Of a DNA stretch of 64,000 nt, positions 17,019-24,274 are shown piece by piece; the first letter of the stretch is position 1; every line of letters begins with the position of its first letter. The notes beneath the pieces were generated by a model, which saw only the letters and a list, made by a program, of their open reading frames with translations, did no database searches and was not told where the DNA came from. The DNA comes from Myxococcales bacterium (lineage in GTDB: Bacteria; Myxococcota; Myxococcia; Myxococcales; Myxococcaceae). Position numbers and translations under genes: made by a program. The stretch lies in the NCBI GenBank assembly GCA_030681895.1, contig JAUXRI010000266.1, positions 1 to 64,000 of the forward strand, read 5' to 3'.

Positions 17019-17049
17019 CTGGCTGAATTTCAGCCAGTTTGCCCGGCAA
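17019..17049 (+). terminator. paired perfect palindromes: truD terminator and/or ECF operator
   Basis: The 19-bp sequence CTGGCTGAATTTCAGCCAG (17019-17037) is a perfect inverted repeat around a single central T, followed by TTT. Adjacent to it lies a second perfect palindrome, TTGCCCGGCAA (17039-17049). The first, 21 bases past the truD stop, fits an intrinsic terminator (8-base stem, 3-base loop, short T-run). Because the ECF sigma gene begins just downstream, either palindrome could instead be an operator. Confidence 0.5.
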
Positions 17050-17130
17050 TGAGGGGTGTGGCGGCTCGTACTGCGTGACGTGACTGCACTTGCTCAGATG
17101 CTTCCCTCGCTGTCGATGTCGCTGGGGACG

Positions 17131-17700
17131 ATGACCGCCGACGCTGAACAGCCCTGGGCTCAAGAGGTCCGCCGCGCGCGCAAGGGCGACTCGTCGGCGT
17201 TTGCCGCGCTCGTGCGTGGCCTGCAGCGCCCCATCTTCGGGCTGTGTCTGCGGCTGCTGCGCTCCGAGGCCGAGGCCACCGAGGTCGCCCAGGAGACCTT
17301 CCTGCGCGCGTACCAGAACCTGGAGCGCTTCGACGAGACGCGCCCGTTCGATCTCTGGGTGCTCACCATCGCGCGCAACCTCTGCCTCGACATCCTGCGC
17401 CGCCGCCAGAAGGTGCAGACCGAGGACCTCGAGCCGCACGCGCTCACCTTCGCGTCGAGCGAGCCGAACAGCGAAGAGAAGGCCATCGACAACCAGCAGC
17501 GCCAGTCGCTCGAAGACGCGATGGGCACGCTGTCGGCCGACGATCGCGAGGTGCTCGCGCTCTATTACGTGCAGAAGCGCACCACGAAGGAGATCGCCGT
17601 CATCATGGGCGTCGCTCCGGGGACCATCATGGCGCGCCTCTTCAGGGCCCGTGAGAAGCTGCGCACACGAATGATGGCCGCAGAACGAGGTGCCGCATGA
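17131..17700 (+). CDS. ECF-type RNA polymerase sigma factor
   Basis: Extracytoplasmic-function sigma factor of 189 residues from the ATG at 17131, chosen for the GGGG element 4-8 bases upstream. In-frame starts at 17056 (GTG), 17098 and 17116 would lengthen it by 5 to 25 residues. Sigma region 2 includes FAALVRGLQRPIFGLCLRLLRSEAEATEVAQETFLRAY and the promoter -10-melting segment ending FDLWVLTIARNLCLDILRRR. Region 4 (about 130-180) has LSADDREVLALYYVQ and the helix-turn-helix TTKEIAVIMGVAPGTIMARLFRAREKL. Its stop overlaps the start of the next gene, a likely anti-sigma factor. It is expected to direct transcription of its own operon. Confidence 0.92.
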   Translation: MTADAEQPWAQEVRRARKGDSSAFAALVRGLQRPIFGLCLRLLRSEAEATEVAQETFLRAYQNLERFDETRPFDLWVLTIARNLCLDILRRRQKVQTEDLEPHALTFASSEPNSEEKAIDNQQRQSLEDAMGTLSADDREVLALYYVQKRTTKEIAVIMGVAPGTIMARLFRAREKLRTRMMAAERGAA

Positions 17701-18182
17701 ACACTCCCATGAATGACGACGACGCCGAGCTCGAGCGGCTGCTCGCCGAGGTCTCGCCCGACGAGCTGGGCCGCGACGCGATTCGTGAAGCGCACCGGCA
17801 GCTCGAGAAAGATCTGCTGCGCCTCGCTGACCCGCTGCCGCCCGCCGACTTCCTCACCCAGGTGATGGCGAAGGTCGAAGCCGAGCCGCGCCGCGTGTCG
17901 AGCGCCGAGCTCCGGAGCGCCATGGTGATCACCCTCGCGGCGCTCGCGGCATCGGTGGGAGCCTTCGTCTCGTCTGGTGCCTCGGCGAACGGGGTCGCGG
18001 TCTCGCTGGCCCGCACGTTCGTGTCGGCGCGTGAGGTGCTGGTCGGCTTCGGGAGCGGACTCGCGGCGGTCTGGCGCACGGCTGGCCTTCCGCTCTCCGT
18101 GATGTTGGCAATCCTGGTGATGGTGACGCTGGTGGGCTTCCGCCGGCTCCTGACTCCGATGAACGCAAAGGCGGTGTCGTGA
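17697..18182 (+). CDS. putative anti-sigma factor, membrane protein
   Basis: A 161-residue protein whose ATG overlaps the sigma gene stop (ATGA, 17697-17700). The first 80 residues are acidic and helical (ELERLLAEVSPDELGRDAIREAHRQLEKDLLRL), as expected for a sigma-binding cytoplasmic domain, but no zinc-binding HxxxCxxC motif is present. Two hydrophobic segments follow, about 78-98 (MVITLAALAASVGAFVSSG) and 130-150 (LPLSVMLAILVMVTLVGF). The position directly after an ECF sigma gene is the main reason for the call; the sequence itself does not match a known anti-sigma domain. The next gene start overlaps its stop (GTGA). Confidence 0.6.
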   Translation: MNTPMNDDDAELERLLAEVSPDELGRDAIREAHRQLEKDLLRLADPLPPADFLTQVMAKVEAEPRRVSSAELRSAMVITLAALAASVGAFVSSGASANGVAVSLARTFVSAREVLVGFGSGLAAVWRTAGLPLSVMLAILVMVTLVGFRRLLTPMNAKAVS

Positions 18183-19573
18183 TGCTGTCGTCTCTTCTCG
18201 TGCTGGCGCTCGCCGCCGGGCCGGTGTCGGTGCAGTTCGAGGGCCCGCTCAAGCAGGGGCTCACCACGATCGCGGAGCGCGGTGGGCTCAACCTGATCGT
18301 CGTCGGCGATCTCACCGAGCCTGCGCAGATTCACCTGACCGACGTGACGGCCGAAGAGGCGCTCGAGACGGTCGCGAAGGTGTACCAGCTCGAGGTGACG
18401 AAGCAGGGCAAGCTCTACGTCCTGCGGCGCGGCGCGGTGCTGGCGGCTCCGGTTCCTCCCGTCGCGCCGGCCCCGCTCGTCGCGCCAGTGCCTCCAGTGG
18501 CCCCGGTGCCGCTTGCTGCACCAGTCTCACCCATCGCCCCGACCGATGTGAACAAGACGATCGCCGAGCTCGAGGCTGGGCAGGAGCGCATCGACGCCCT
18601 GATCGAGCAGGCGAACGAGAAGACCGAGGCGCTCACCGACGAAGCCGAACGGCGCGCCGAGCTCGAACGGGAGCAGGCCGAGAAGGTGAAGGAGCTCGCG
18701 GTCGCGAAGGCCGAGGAGCTGAAGGCTGGCGGTCGTTCGCACGGTCAGGTGATCTCGACGGGCGGGCCGGTGGTCGTCGCAGCCGGTGAGTCGGTCAAAG
18801 ACGCGGTCGCCTACGGCGGGCCGATCACCATCGAGCGCGGTGCACGGGTGAAGGGCGACGCGGTGGCGTTCGGTGGAGACGTGGTGCTGAAAGACGGCGC
18901 CATCGTCGAAGGCGACGCGGTCTCGTTCGGTGGGCGCGTGGTGCGCGAAGGCACTGCGATCATCAAAGGTGAAGAGGTGTCGTTCGGAGGCTCCGGCATC
19001 GCCTCGTCGATGGCGGCGCATGCCGTGAAGGCCTCGAAGGCCGCCGAGCTCGACACCAACGAAGAGAAGTCGGGAGGCCTGTCGCTGGCCGCGTTCCTGG
19101 TGCAGTTCGTGGTGTTCTTCGTCTTCGGCTTCCTGCTCATGGTGTTCGCGCCGCAGCGCATGAAGGGCCTCGAGTCGGCCGTGCGTGCGCAGCCGGTGCT
19201 CTCGGGCGCGGTCGGGCTCCTGGCGCTGGTCCTCACGCTCCCGATCACGGTGTTCCTGCTGGTGACGCTCATCGGCATTCCCGTCGCGGCGCTGCTGTGG
19301 CTCAGCCTCGCCTTCGTCATTCCCATGGGCCTGGCGGCCATCGCCAACACCGTGGGCACCTCGATGCCGCTTGGCAAGATGCGCCGTACGCAGGCGATGG
19401 TCCTGGCGCTGGGGCTGCTCGCGCTGATGATCGTCTCGCACGTGCCGGTCCTTGGCCCGCTGGTGATGTCGATGGCCATCTGCGTGTCGCTCGGCGCGGT
19501 GCTGCGGACCCGGCTTGGCGCGACGCCGAAGGGCCTGCCCGTGATGGAGTCGCCGGAGCGTCTGGGCGTCTGA
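18179..19573 (+). CDS. STN-like / beta-helix / polytopic membrane protein in an ECF operon
   Basis: A 464-residue multi-part protein. A signal-like N terminus (MLSSLLVLALAAG) is followed by a short secretin/TonB N-terminal-like fold (about 15-85, with VTAEEALETVAKVYQLEV). Then comes a Pro/Val/Ala repeat linker (about 90-120), a Glu-rich coiled coil (about 122-180), and a right-handed beta-helix-like stretch (about 195-275) with repeated GDAVAFGG and GDAVSFGG turns as in bactofilin-like proteins. The C-terminal third has four or five membrane helices. This looks like a structural or sensing protein that spans the envelope. The GTG start overlaps the putative anti-sigma stop, so it is probably the operon's output or signal source. 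Confidence 0.72.
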   Translation: MMLSSLLVLALAAGPVSVQFEGPLKQGLTTIAERGGLNLIVVGDLTEPAQIHLTDVTAEEALETVAKVYQLEVTKQGKLYVLRRGAVLAAPVPPVAPAPLVAPVPPVAPVPLAAPVSPIAPTDVNKTIAELEAGQERIDALIEQANEKTEALTDEAERRAELEREQAEKVKELAVAKAEELKAGGRSHGQVISTGGPVVVAAGESVKDAVAYGGPITIERGARVKGDAVAFGGDVVLKDGAIVEGDAVSFGGRVVREGTAIIKGEEVSFGGSGIASSMAAHAVKASKAAELDTNEEKSGGLSLAAFLVQFVVFFVFGFLLMVFAPQRMKGLESAVRAQPVLSGAVGLLALVLTLPITVFLLVTLIGIPVAALLWLSLAFVIPMGLAAIANTVGTSMPLGKMRRTQAMVLALGLLALMIVSHVPVLGPLVMSMAICVSLGAVLRTRLGATPKGLPVMESPERLGV

Positions 19574-19613
19574 GGGTTGCCTTCACCCTGGGTGTTGGGT
19601 GACAACTCGCCCC

Positions 19614-20765
19614 ATGCCCCGCGTCACTCAACGCCCCGCAGCCGCTCCCGCCACTCGACCCTCCACGACCCCGACGACGACGCCGGGCGCCGCGCCTGAT
19701 GTGCGCACCGACGCCGTGTGGAACTCTCGCACCCCGCGAGGCCCGAAGCCGACGCTGATGGGGCCACCCGCCTCGTTCCAGACCCCTCAGACGACCCTCG
19801 TCGGCCCGGCGAAGCTCGCCTCGAAGACGATCGCCGGCGTGAACGTGAAGCAGGCCAACGAGCTCCAGTTCCAGGGCCTCACGGGCGCCAACCCGCTGAT
19901 GACGAAGACGCTCGACGTGCAGTTCGGCAAGCTCTCGCAGCCGCAGTTCGACGCCCTCAAGAAGGAGTTCGGCGGGCTCTCGCAGGTGAAGTTCGACGCG
20001 GCACGCGAGTACGGCGCCGTCGACTTCCTGCCGCCGACCCTTCAGGCGCTCGTCAACCGCGACATCGACCCCGGCCCTCCCGCGAAGATCAAGGGCACCA
20101 AGAAGCTCAACGACGCGATGGGGAACGAAGGCCGCGGCGATCTCGAGATCAATACGACGCCCAACTGCCACGGCACCGCGTGGGAGATGATGCGCGCGTA
20201 CCAGGGCCAGCCGTCGACCCACGTGAGCCTGTTGTACGGCGACGCGCAGATGGTCGGGCCCGACTACGAGAACGCCGAGAAGTTCACGACCGTCGGCACC
20301 TCGGAGCCGGGCAAAGCCCCCGCGTTCCTCAACGAGCTGAAGCCGGGCGACGTGGTGGCGTTCAAGCGTGGCGAGTACGAGCTGCTCCACTCGGCGGTCT
20401 ACGTGGGCGGCGGCCTGTTCTTCGAGAAGCCGAACACCGAGTCCGATGAGTACGACGAGTCGCCGTATCGGCTCGTCACGCTCGACCAGGCCATCGCGCC
20501 CATCGCGGACTTCATGGGCGAGCCCCCCACGCTCGTCGGGCTGCGGCCGAAGGCGCCGCTGCCGCCGGGCACCGAGGCGTTCAGCACGGGCGAAGACGCG
20601 CAGAACCTCGAGGCGTGGGCCGCCAAGAAGGGCCAGACCATCGGCAAGCCGCTCGTGCGCGAGTTCGAGGTCAGCATGGGCGGCGGTATTCGCGGGCTGC
20701 ACCTCAACGCGGTCGAGACCAGGCGCGTGGAGATCGGCGCTGACGGCCGCGGCGTCATCAAGTGA
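19614..20765 (+). CDS. NlpC/P60-like (papain-fold) protein
   Basis: A 383-residue protein. The ATG at 19614 is preferred, though an in-frame GTG at 19599 is also possible. The N-terminal 45 residues are Pro/Thr/Ala-rich. The central part has a cysteine-peptidase-like arrangement: the putative nucleophile in TPNCHGTAWEMM (about residue 185) and the putative His in LLHSAVYVGGGLFFEKP (about residue 260), preceded by LKPGDVVAFKRG. This is the same order and spacing as the C, GDlv.F and H...YvG motifs of NlpC/P60 enzymes, which cleave peptidoglycan peptides. No signal peptide is visible, so it may be a secretion-system cargo. The family match is inferred from motifs only. Confidence 0.62.
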   Translation: MPRVTQRPAAAPATRPSTTPTTTPGAAPDVRTDAVWNSRTPRGPKPTLMGPPASFQTPQTTLVGPAKLASKTIAGVNVKQANELQFQGLTGANPLMTKTLDVQFGKLSQPQFDALKKEFGGLSQVKFDAAREYGAVDFLPPTLQALVNRDIDPGPPAKIKGTKKLNDAMGNEGRGDLEINTTPNCHGTAWEMMRAYQGQPSTHVSLLYGDAQMVGPDYENAEKFTTVGTSEPGKAPAFLNELKPGDVVAFKRGEYELLHSAVYVGGGLFFEKPNTESDEYDESPYRLVTLDQAIAPIADFMGEPPTLVGLRPKAPLPPGTEAFSTGEDAQNLEAWAAKKGQTIGKPLVREFEVSMGGGIRGLHLNAVETRRVEIGADGRGVIK

Positions 20766-20783
20766 TTCGCGGGCCGTGTTGGA

Positions 20784-22025
20784 GTGCTCGTCCTGGCCGC
20801 GCTCAGCTGCGCGCCGGCCGAGCCCGATCGACATGAAGCGCGTCAGCAGGCGGCCATTTACCGCGGGCAAGCTGCTCCGAACGACCCGGCGGTGTTCTTC
20901 TTGAGCACCGGGTGCACGGCGTCGCTGATCGCGCCACGGACGTTGTTGACGGCCGCGCACTGCGTCGACACCATTCCTCAGTTCGCAAGCAATGCGCTCG
21001 ACAGCCGTGACGGCATTCGGTGGCGAGTGTCGCGTGCGCAATCGTTCACCGGCCTCGCGGGAGACTGGTCGCCCGATCTCGGGCTGGTCCTGCTGCAGCA
21101 GGCGCCTCCGGTGACGCCCCTGCGCTGGCAATCGACGGGGCCGCTCCCGGTGGTTGGCACGATGGTGCGCCACGTCGGGTACGGCCTCACCGAGGCGCAA
21201 AGTGTCGGGGAGCGAAGAACCGTGACGTTGCCGATCCTCGGGGCAGGGTCGCCCTCGAGCTTCGGCATCAGCCTCATCACCGGGGCGAACGGGGTCGGAA
21301 TCTGCAACGGCGACTCTGGGGGCCCTGCCCTCGTTCGAGACGCGCAGGGCGAGATGATTCTCGGAGTCCACAGCTACGGCTTCGAGTGCGGCGGGCCGAG
21401 CGGCTCGGCGCTCATCTACCCCTACCGCCGGTTCCTCGAGACCTGGCTCGCGCAGAATGAGGCGGCGTCGTGTGAGCGCGATACCCGCTGCGTCACCGGC
21501 TGTTCGCCGGTGGATCTCGACTGCCTCTGTGGCGCTGACGGTACCTGCGCGAGCACCTGCCCCGATGGCGACGATCCCGACTGCCCGGCGTCGTGCCGGC
21601 CTGACGGCGTCTGCGCTCCGCTCACGCAGTGCCCGCTCGATCTCGACTGCCTGCCCTTGGGCACCCGGTGCCTGAGGGAGTCTCAGTGCGCGAGCCGGCT
21701 CTGCCTGGCCGACCCGCAGAACCCCACGCGCTACTGCTCCCAGGCGTGCAGCACGGCAGCGCCCTGCCCTGCCACCTTCCAGTGCGACGCCGCGCGAGGG
21801 GCCTGCATCAAGTCGCAGAAGACGACGCTCGCCGAAGGCGAAGCCTGTACGCCGACCGAGGTTTGCGCCGATGGGTTCCGGTGCGCGCAGCTCGACACGC
21901 CTCCAGCGCGATGCCTCAAGTCGTGCGCCTCGAACCTCGAGTGCCCTGCTCGAACGCGGTGCGACTTTGCGGTCAGTGTGTGTCGCTCCGGCTCGGCGAT
22001 CACGCTCGACGCCGGTACCGAGTAG
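20784..22025 (+). CDS. trypsin-like serine protease (S1) with Cys-rich repeats; in-frame TAG before its sorting tail
   Basis: A 413-residue secreted S1 protease. The GTG start at 20784 gives a short signal ending LAALSC, a poor but possible lipobox. The catalytic triad is His59 (TAAHC), Asp98 (DWSPDLGL) and Ser178 (CNGDSGGP). The last 170 residues contain about 30 cysteines in patterns such as LDCLCGADGTCAS and QCASRLCLADP, resembling the Dickkopf/EGF-like stalks of myxobacterial surface proteins. The frame ends at TAG (22023-22025), but the same frame then encodes a complete MYXO-CTERM-like tail. The native protein was therefore probably longer and cell-surface anchored (see the adjacent feature). 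As it stands, the protease would be released. Confidence 0.85.
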   Translation: MLVLAALSCAPAEPDRHEARQQAAIYRGQAAPNDPAVFFLSTGCTASLIAPRTLLTAAHCVDTIPQFASNALDSRDGIRWRVSRAQSFTGLAGDWSPDLGLVLLQQAPPVTPLRWQSTGPLPVVGTMVRHVGYGLTEAQSVGERRTVTLPILGAGSPSSFGISLITGANGVGICNGDSGGPALVRDAQGEMILGVHSYGFECGGPSGSALIYPYRRFLETWLAQNEAASCERDTRCVTGCSPVDLDCLCGADGTCASTCPDGDDPDCPASCRPDGVCAPLTQCPLDLDCLPLGTRCLRESQCASRLCLADPQNPTRYCSQACSTAAPCPATFQCDAARGACIKSQKTTLAEGEACTPTEVCADGFRCAQLDTPPARCLKSCASNLECPARTRCDFAVSVCRSGSAITLDAGTE

Positions 22026-22127
22026 AGCGGACCGCTCGCGCAGCTTCAGGGCTGCAGCACGACGTCAGGGCCGGTCGGGTTGTTGGGGCTCGGGCTGCTG
22101 CTGCGCGCGTGGCGTCGACGACGCTGA
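22026..22127 (+). other. MYXO-CTERM-like sorting tail in frame behind the protease TAG
   Basis: Reading on in the protease frame after the TAG gives 33 codons to a TGA at 22125-22127. They contain a GCSTTS box, then GLLGLGLLLRAW and a terminal RRRR. This is the three-part MYXO-CTERM pattern (GC motif, hydrophobic helix, basic end) used in myxobacteria to anchor exported proteins. It is in the same frame as the protease, so the TAG is likely a CAG-to-TAG change. The stretch also overlaps the 3' end of the convergent PAP2 gene (22065-22127), so its retention could partly reflect that gene's coding constraint. Confidence 0.7.
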
Positions 22128-22694
22128 ACGACGAGACAGCGCGGCCCTCGTGCCGAAGACGATCAACGCGCCGATCGACGAGCCGTACACGGCTCCGGCC
22201 AGCACGTCGGACGGCCAGTGCACGCCGACCCCGACACGGCTGAAGCCGATGAGGAGCGCGACCGGGAACGCGGCCAGCCCAGCCCTCGGGTACGTGAGGG
22301 TGACGACGGTGGCCACGGCAAAGGCGTTGGCGCTGTGCAGCGACGGCATCGAGCCGACGTTCGACGCCGGCACGAGGACGCGAACGAGCTCGTCGGCGAG
22401 CACGAAGCTCGGGCGAGCTCTGCCAATCGCCGGCTTGATGACCCTCGCTCCGAGGGCGTCGGCCACCGCGATGGCGGCGCCGAGCTGCGCGAGCGGCAAC
22501 ACCACCTGGCGCTTCAGCCTGACGGCGAGCCAGGCTGCGAACGCCAGGGTGATGGCGATGCCGAATGGTCTCGAGGTCGCGACGACCCACACCAGGTCCA
22601 GCCACGCCCAGCCCAGCCCGTTGATGGCGTGAAAGAGCGACTCGTCCCACCCCCACCGAATGTCGACCAGGCTCGACGTCGCGGGAGCGCTCAT
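22065..22694 (-). CDS. PAP2 family phosphatase
   Basis: A 209-residue integral membrane phosphatase of the PAP2 superfamily, which acts on lipid phosphates such as phosphatidic acid or undecaprenyl diphosphate. The three active-site motifs are present: KPAIGRARPS (about residues 88-97), PSLHSAN (about 117-123) and SRVGVGVHWPSDV (about 150-162). Five or six membrane helices surround them. The C terminus is a Gln/Pro-rich tail (about 190-209) that overlaps, on the other strand, the putative MYXO-CTERM coding stretch. The gene starts one base after the dmeF stop, making it the third member of a fur-like / dmeF / PAP2 operon; the functional link with metal efflux is unclear. Confidence 0.92.
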   Translation of the reverse strand: MSAPATSSLVDIRWGWDESLFHAINGLGWAWLDLVWVVATSRPFGIAITLAFAAWLAVRLKRQVVLPLAQLGAAIAVADALGARVIKPAIGRARPSFVLADELVRVLVPASNVGSMPSLHSANAFAVATVVTLTYPRAGLAAFPVALLIGFSRVGVGVHWPSDVLAGAVYGSSIGALIVFGTRAALSRRSASSTPRAQQQPEPQQPDRP

Positions 22695-22695
22695 C

Positions 22696-23766
22696 TCACG
22701 CCGCGGCGCCCGGGCGCGCGATCTCGATCGTCAGGTGGTCGACCGGCACGACGGAGACGACCGCGCGTTTGTAGTCGCCCAGCGTCTGCGGGCCAGACGT
22801 CGAGACCGAGGCCACGCAGACCAGCTGGGTCGGCCCGACGTGCCACAGATGCAGATCGACGACCTTCGTCTCACCGACCTGCTCGAGCGCGGCCTGCACC
22901 CGATCGCGCAGCGCGGTCGAGGGCCCGAGATCGATGAGCTGGCGGGCGCAGTCGGAGATCAGCCCCCACGCCCACTTGAGGATGACGAGGGCCGCGACGA
23001 TGGCCACCACCGCGTCGAGCCAGACGAGGGAATAGAACCGGCCGGCCAGCAAGGCGACGATCGCGAGCAGGCTGGTGAGGGCGTCGGCGACGACGTGCAG
23101 GTAGGCGGCGCGAAGGTTGTTGTCGTGACCCTTCTCGTGCACGGCGCGCCGCAGCGCCTCGGCCTGCTCCTGCTTGTGCTCGCCGTGATCGTGGTCGTGG
23201 CCTGCGTGGTCGTGGGAGTGATCGTGCTTCGAGTGATCGTGCTTCGAGTGATCGTGACCGGCGTGATCAGGCGCACCGTGGTCGTGCCCGTGTGAGTGCG
23301 CTCCATCGAGCAGCCATGCCGAGACGACGTTCACCACCAACCCGATGATCGCCACGGGGAGCGCGTCGGCGAAGTCGACGACCTCAGGCGTGATCAGGCG
23401 CGCGATGCCACTCGACACCATCTCGAACGAGACGATCACCAGCAACGTCGAGCTGGTGAAGCCGGCGAGGGCGTAGACCTTGCCCGTGCCGAAGGCGAAG
23501 CGCGTCTCGCCCGCCCGGGTTCGCGCGTACCAGTACGCCAGCGCCGAGAGGCCCAGGGCTCCGACGTGCGTGGCCATGTGCCAGCCGTCGGCGGTGAGCG
23601 CGAGCGAGTGCGTGATGGTGCCGGCGATCAGCTCGGCGAACATCATCACGGCGGTGAGGCCGACGACCCAGCGCGTGCGCGCCTCGCCAGACGGAGACAC
23701 CTTCGGGGGCGCGCGGACCGAGCACGCAGGATCGTCGACGGCGGGGACTTGTTGAGCGGGAGTCAT
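22696..23766 (-). CDS. dmeF: CDF family cation efflux transporter, DmeF type (Co/Ni)
   Basis: A 356-residue cation-diffusion-facilitator that exports divalent metal in exchange for protons. The start at 23766 is taken 1 base after the fur-like gene's stop. The second helix carries DGWHMATHVGALG, so the usual zinc-type HxxxD is HxxxH, the form found in DmeF cobalt/nickel exporters. The fifth helix has HVVADALTSL with the normal HxxxD. Between helices 4 and 5 is a His/Asp-rich loop with about 20 His residues (DHAGHDHSKHDHSKHDHSH and flanks). FRFG-like motifs around FAFGTGKVYALAGFTSS also match DmeF. The regulator upstream is Fur-like, not the RcnR/CsoR type more usual for DmeF. Confidence 0.88.
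   Translation of the reverse strand: MTPAQQVPAVDDPACSVRAPPKVSPSGEARTRWVVGLTAVMMFAELIAGTITHSLALTADGWHMATHVGALGLSALAYWYARTRAGETRFAFGTGKVYALAGFTSSTLLVIVSFEMVSSGIARLITPEVVDFADALPVAIIGLVVNVVSAWLLDGAHSHGHDHGAPDHAGHDHSKHDHSKHDHSHDHAGHDHDHGEHKQEQAEALRRAVHEKGHDNNLRAAYLHVVADALTSLLAIVALLAGRFYSLVWLDAVVAIVAALVILKWAWGLISDCARQLIDLGPSTALRDRVQAALEQVGETKVVDLHLWHVGPTQLVCVASVSTSGPQTLGDYKRAVVSVVPVDHLTIEIARPGAAA
23221..23250 (+). repeat. 15-bp tandem repeat inside the dmeF His-rich loop
   Basis: Two perfect copies of ATCGTGCTTCGAGTG (23221-23235 and 23236-23250), followed by a partial third. On the coding (minus) strand the unit encodes a five-residue HDHSK-type repeat of the metal-binding loop. The array is likely to change length by slippage and so vary the number of His residues. 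Confidence 0.85.
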
Positions 23767-23767
23767 G

Positions 23768-24214
23768 TCAGGCCGCGCACGCGTCGCACTGACCGCGAAG
23801 TTGGATTTCAACCTTCTGTTGCGTGAGGGCGCGGGGAACACCCTTGCCCTGCTTCACCTTGAGCGTCACCTCGGGCAGGCACGAGACCGCGCCGCAGTCG
23901 GAGCAGGTGAAGTGCGGGTGCCGCGCGTCGTCGCCATTGCCGTTGCCGCGCTTGAGCTCGAAGCGCCAGACGTGATCGCCGAGATCGGTGCGCGAGACGA
24001 GGCCCACCTCGGTGAGATCGACGAGGTTGCGGTAGATGGTCGTGCGATCCATGCCATCGCTCGCGAGCACCTCGACCAGCTCGCCGTGAGAGATCGGCGT
24101 ACTCGCGACCGACAGCCGGCGGAGGACCGCGATTCGAGGCGAGGTGCTGCGCAGGCCCGCTTTGCGAATGACGGACTTGAGCTCATCGAGAGACGGGCTG
24201 AGATCGTAAGCCAT
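23768..24214 (-). CDS. Fur family metal-responsive transcriptional regulator
   Basis: A 148-residue Fur-like repressor. A winged-helix DNA-binding domain (about 12-80) contains RSTSPRIAVLRRL, the turn TPISHGELVEVLA and the recognition segment RTTIYRNLVDLTEVGLV. The dimerisation domain has the HPHFTCSDCG motif and a second CDAC pair at the C terminus, so four cysteines for a structural zinc are present. The regulated metal cannot be read directly. The coupled dmeF gene (1-base gap) suggests cobalt, nickel or zinc, so a Nur- or Zur-like role is possible. A candidate operator lies next to the start codon, consistent with autoregulation. Confidence 0.9.
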   Translation of the reverse strand: MAYDLSPSLDELKSVIRKAGLRSTSPRIAVLRRLSVASTPISHGELVEVLASDGMDRTTIYRNLVDLTEVGLVSRTDLGDHVWRFELKRGNGNGDDARHPHFTCSDCGAVSCLPEVTLKVKQGKGVPRALTQQKVEIQLRGQCDACAA

Positions 24215-24215
24215 G

Positions 24216-24229
24216 ACTGTTGCAACTGT
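24216..24229. promoter_or_regulatory. candidate Fur-family operator before fur-dmeF-PAP2
   Basis: Just upstream of the fur-like start (24214) is ACTGTTGCAACTGT. It contains the perfect palindrome GTTGCAAC (24219-24226), with further matching AC/GT ends and one mismatched pair. A second half-site-like TGTAAC follows. The AT-rich, dyad-symmetric sequence beside a Fur-type gene is what an autoregulatory operator looks like; no binding data are available. Confidence 0.4.
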
Positions 24230-24274
24230 AACTGACGGCGCCGACCGGCCACAACGAGGGAAACGGCCCAGACC

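Noticed and set aside
23160-23300. Tandem GTGATCGTG-type repeats as a regulatory or recombination site
   Set aside because: They fall inside the dmeF reading frame and encode its His-rich loop, which explains them.
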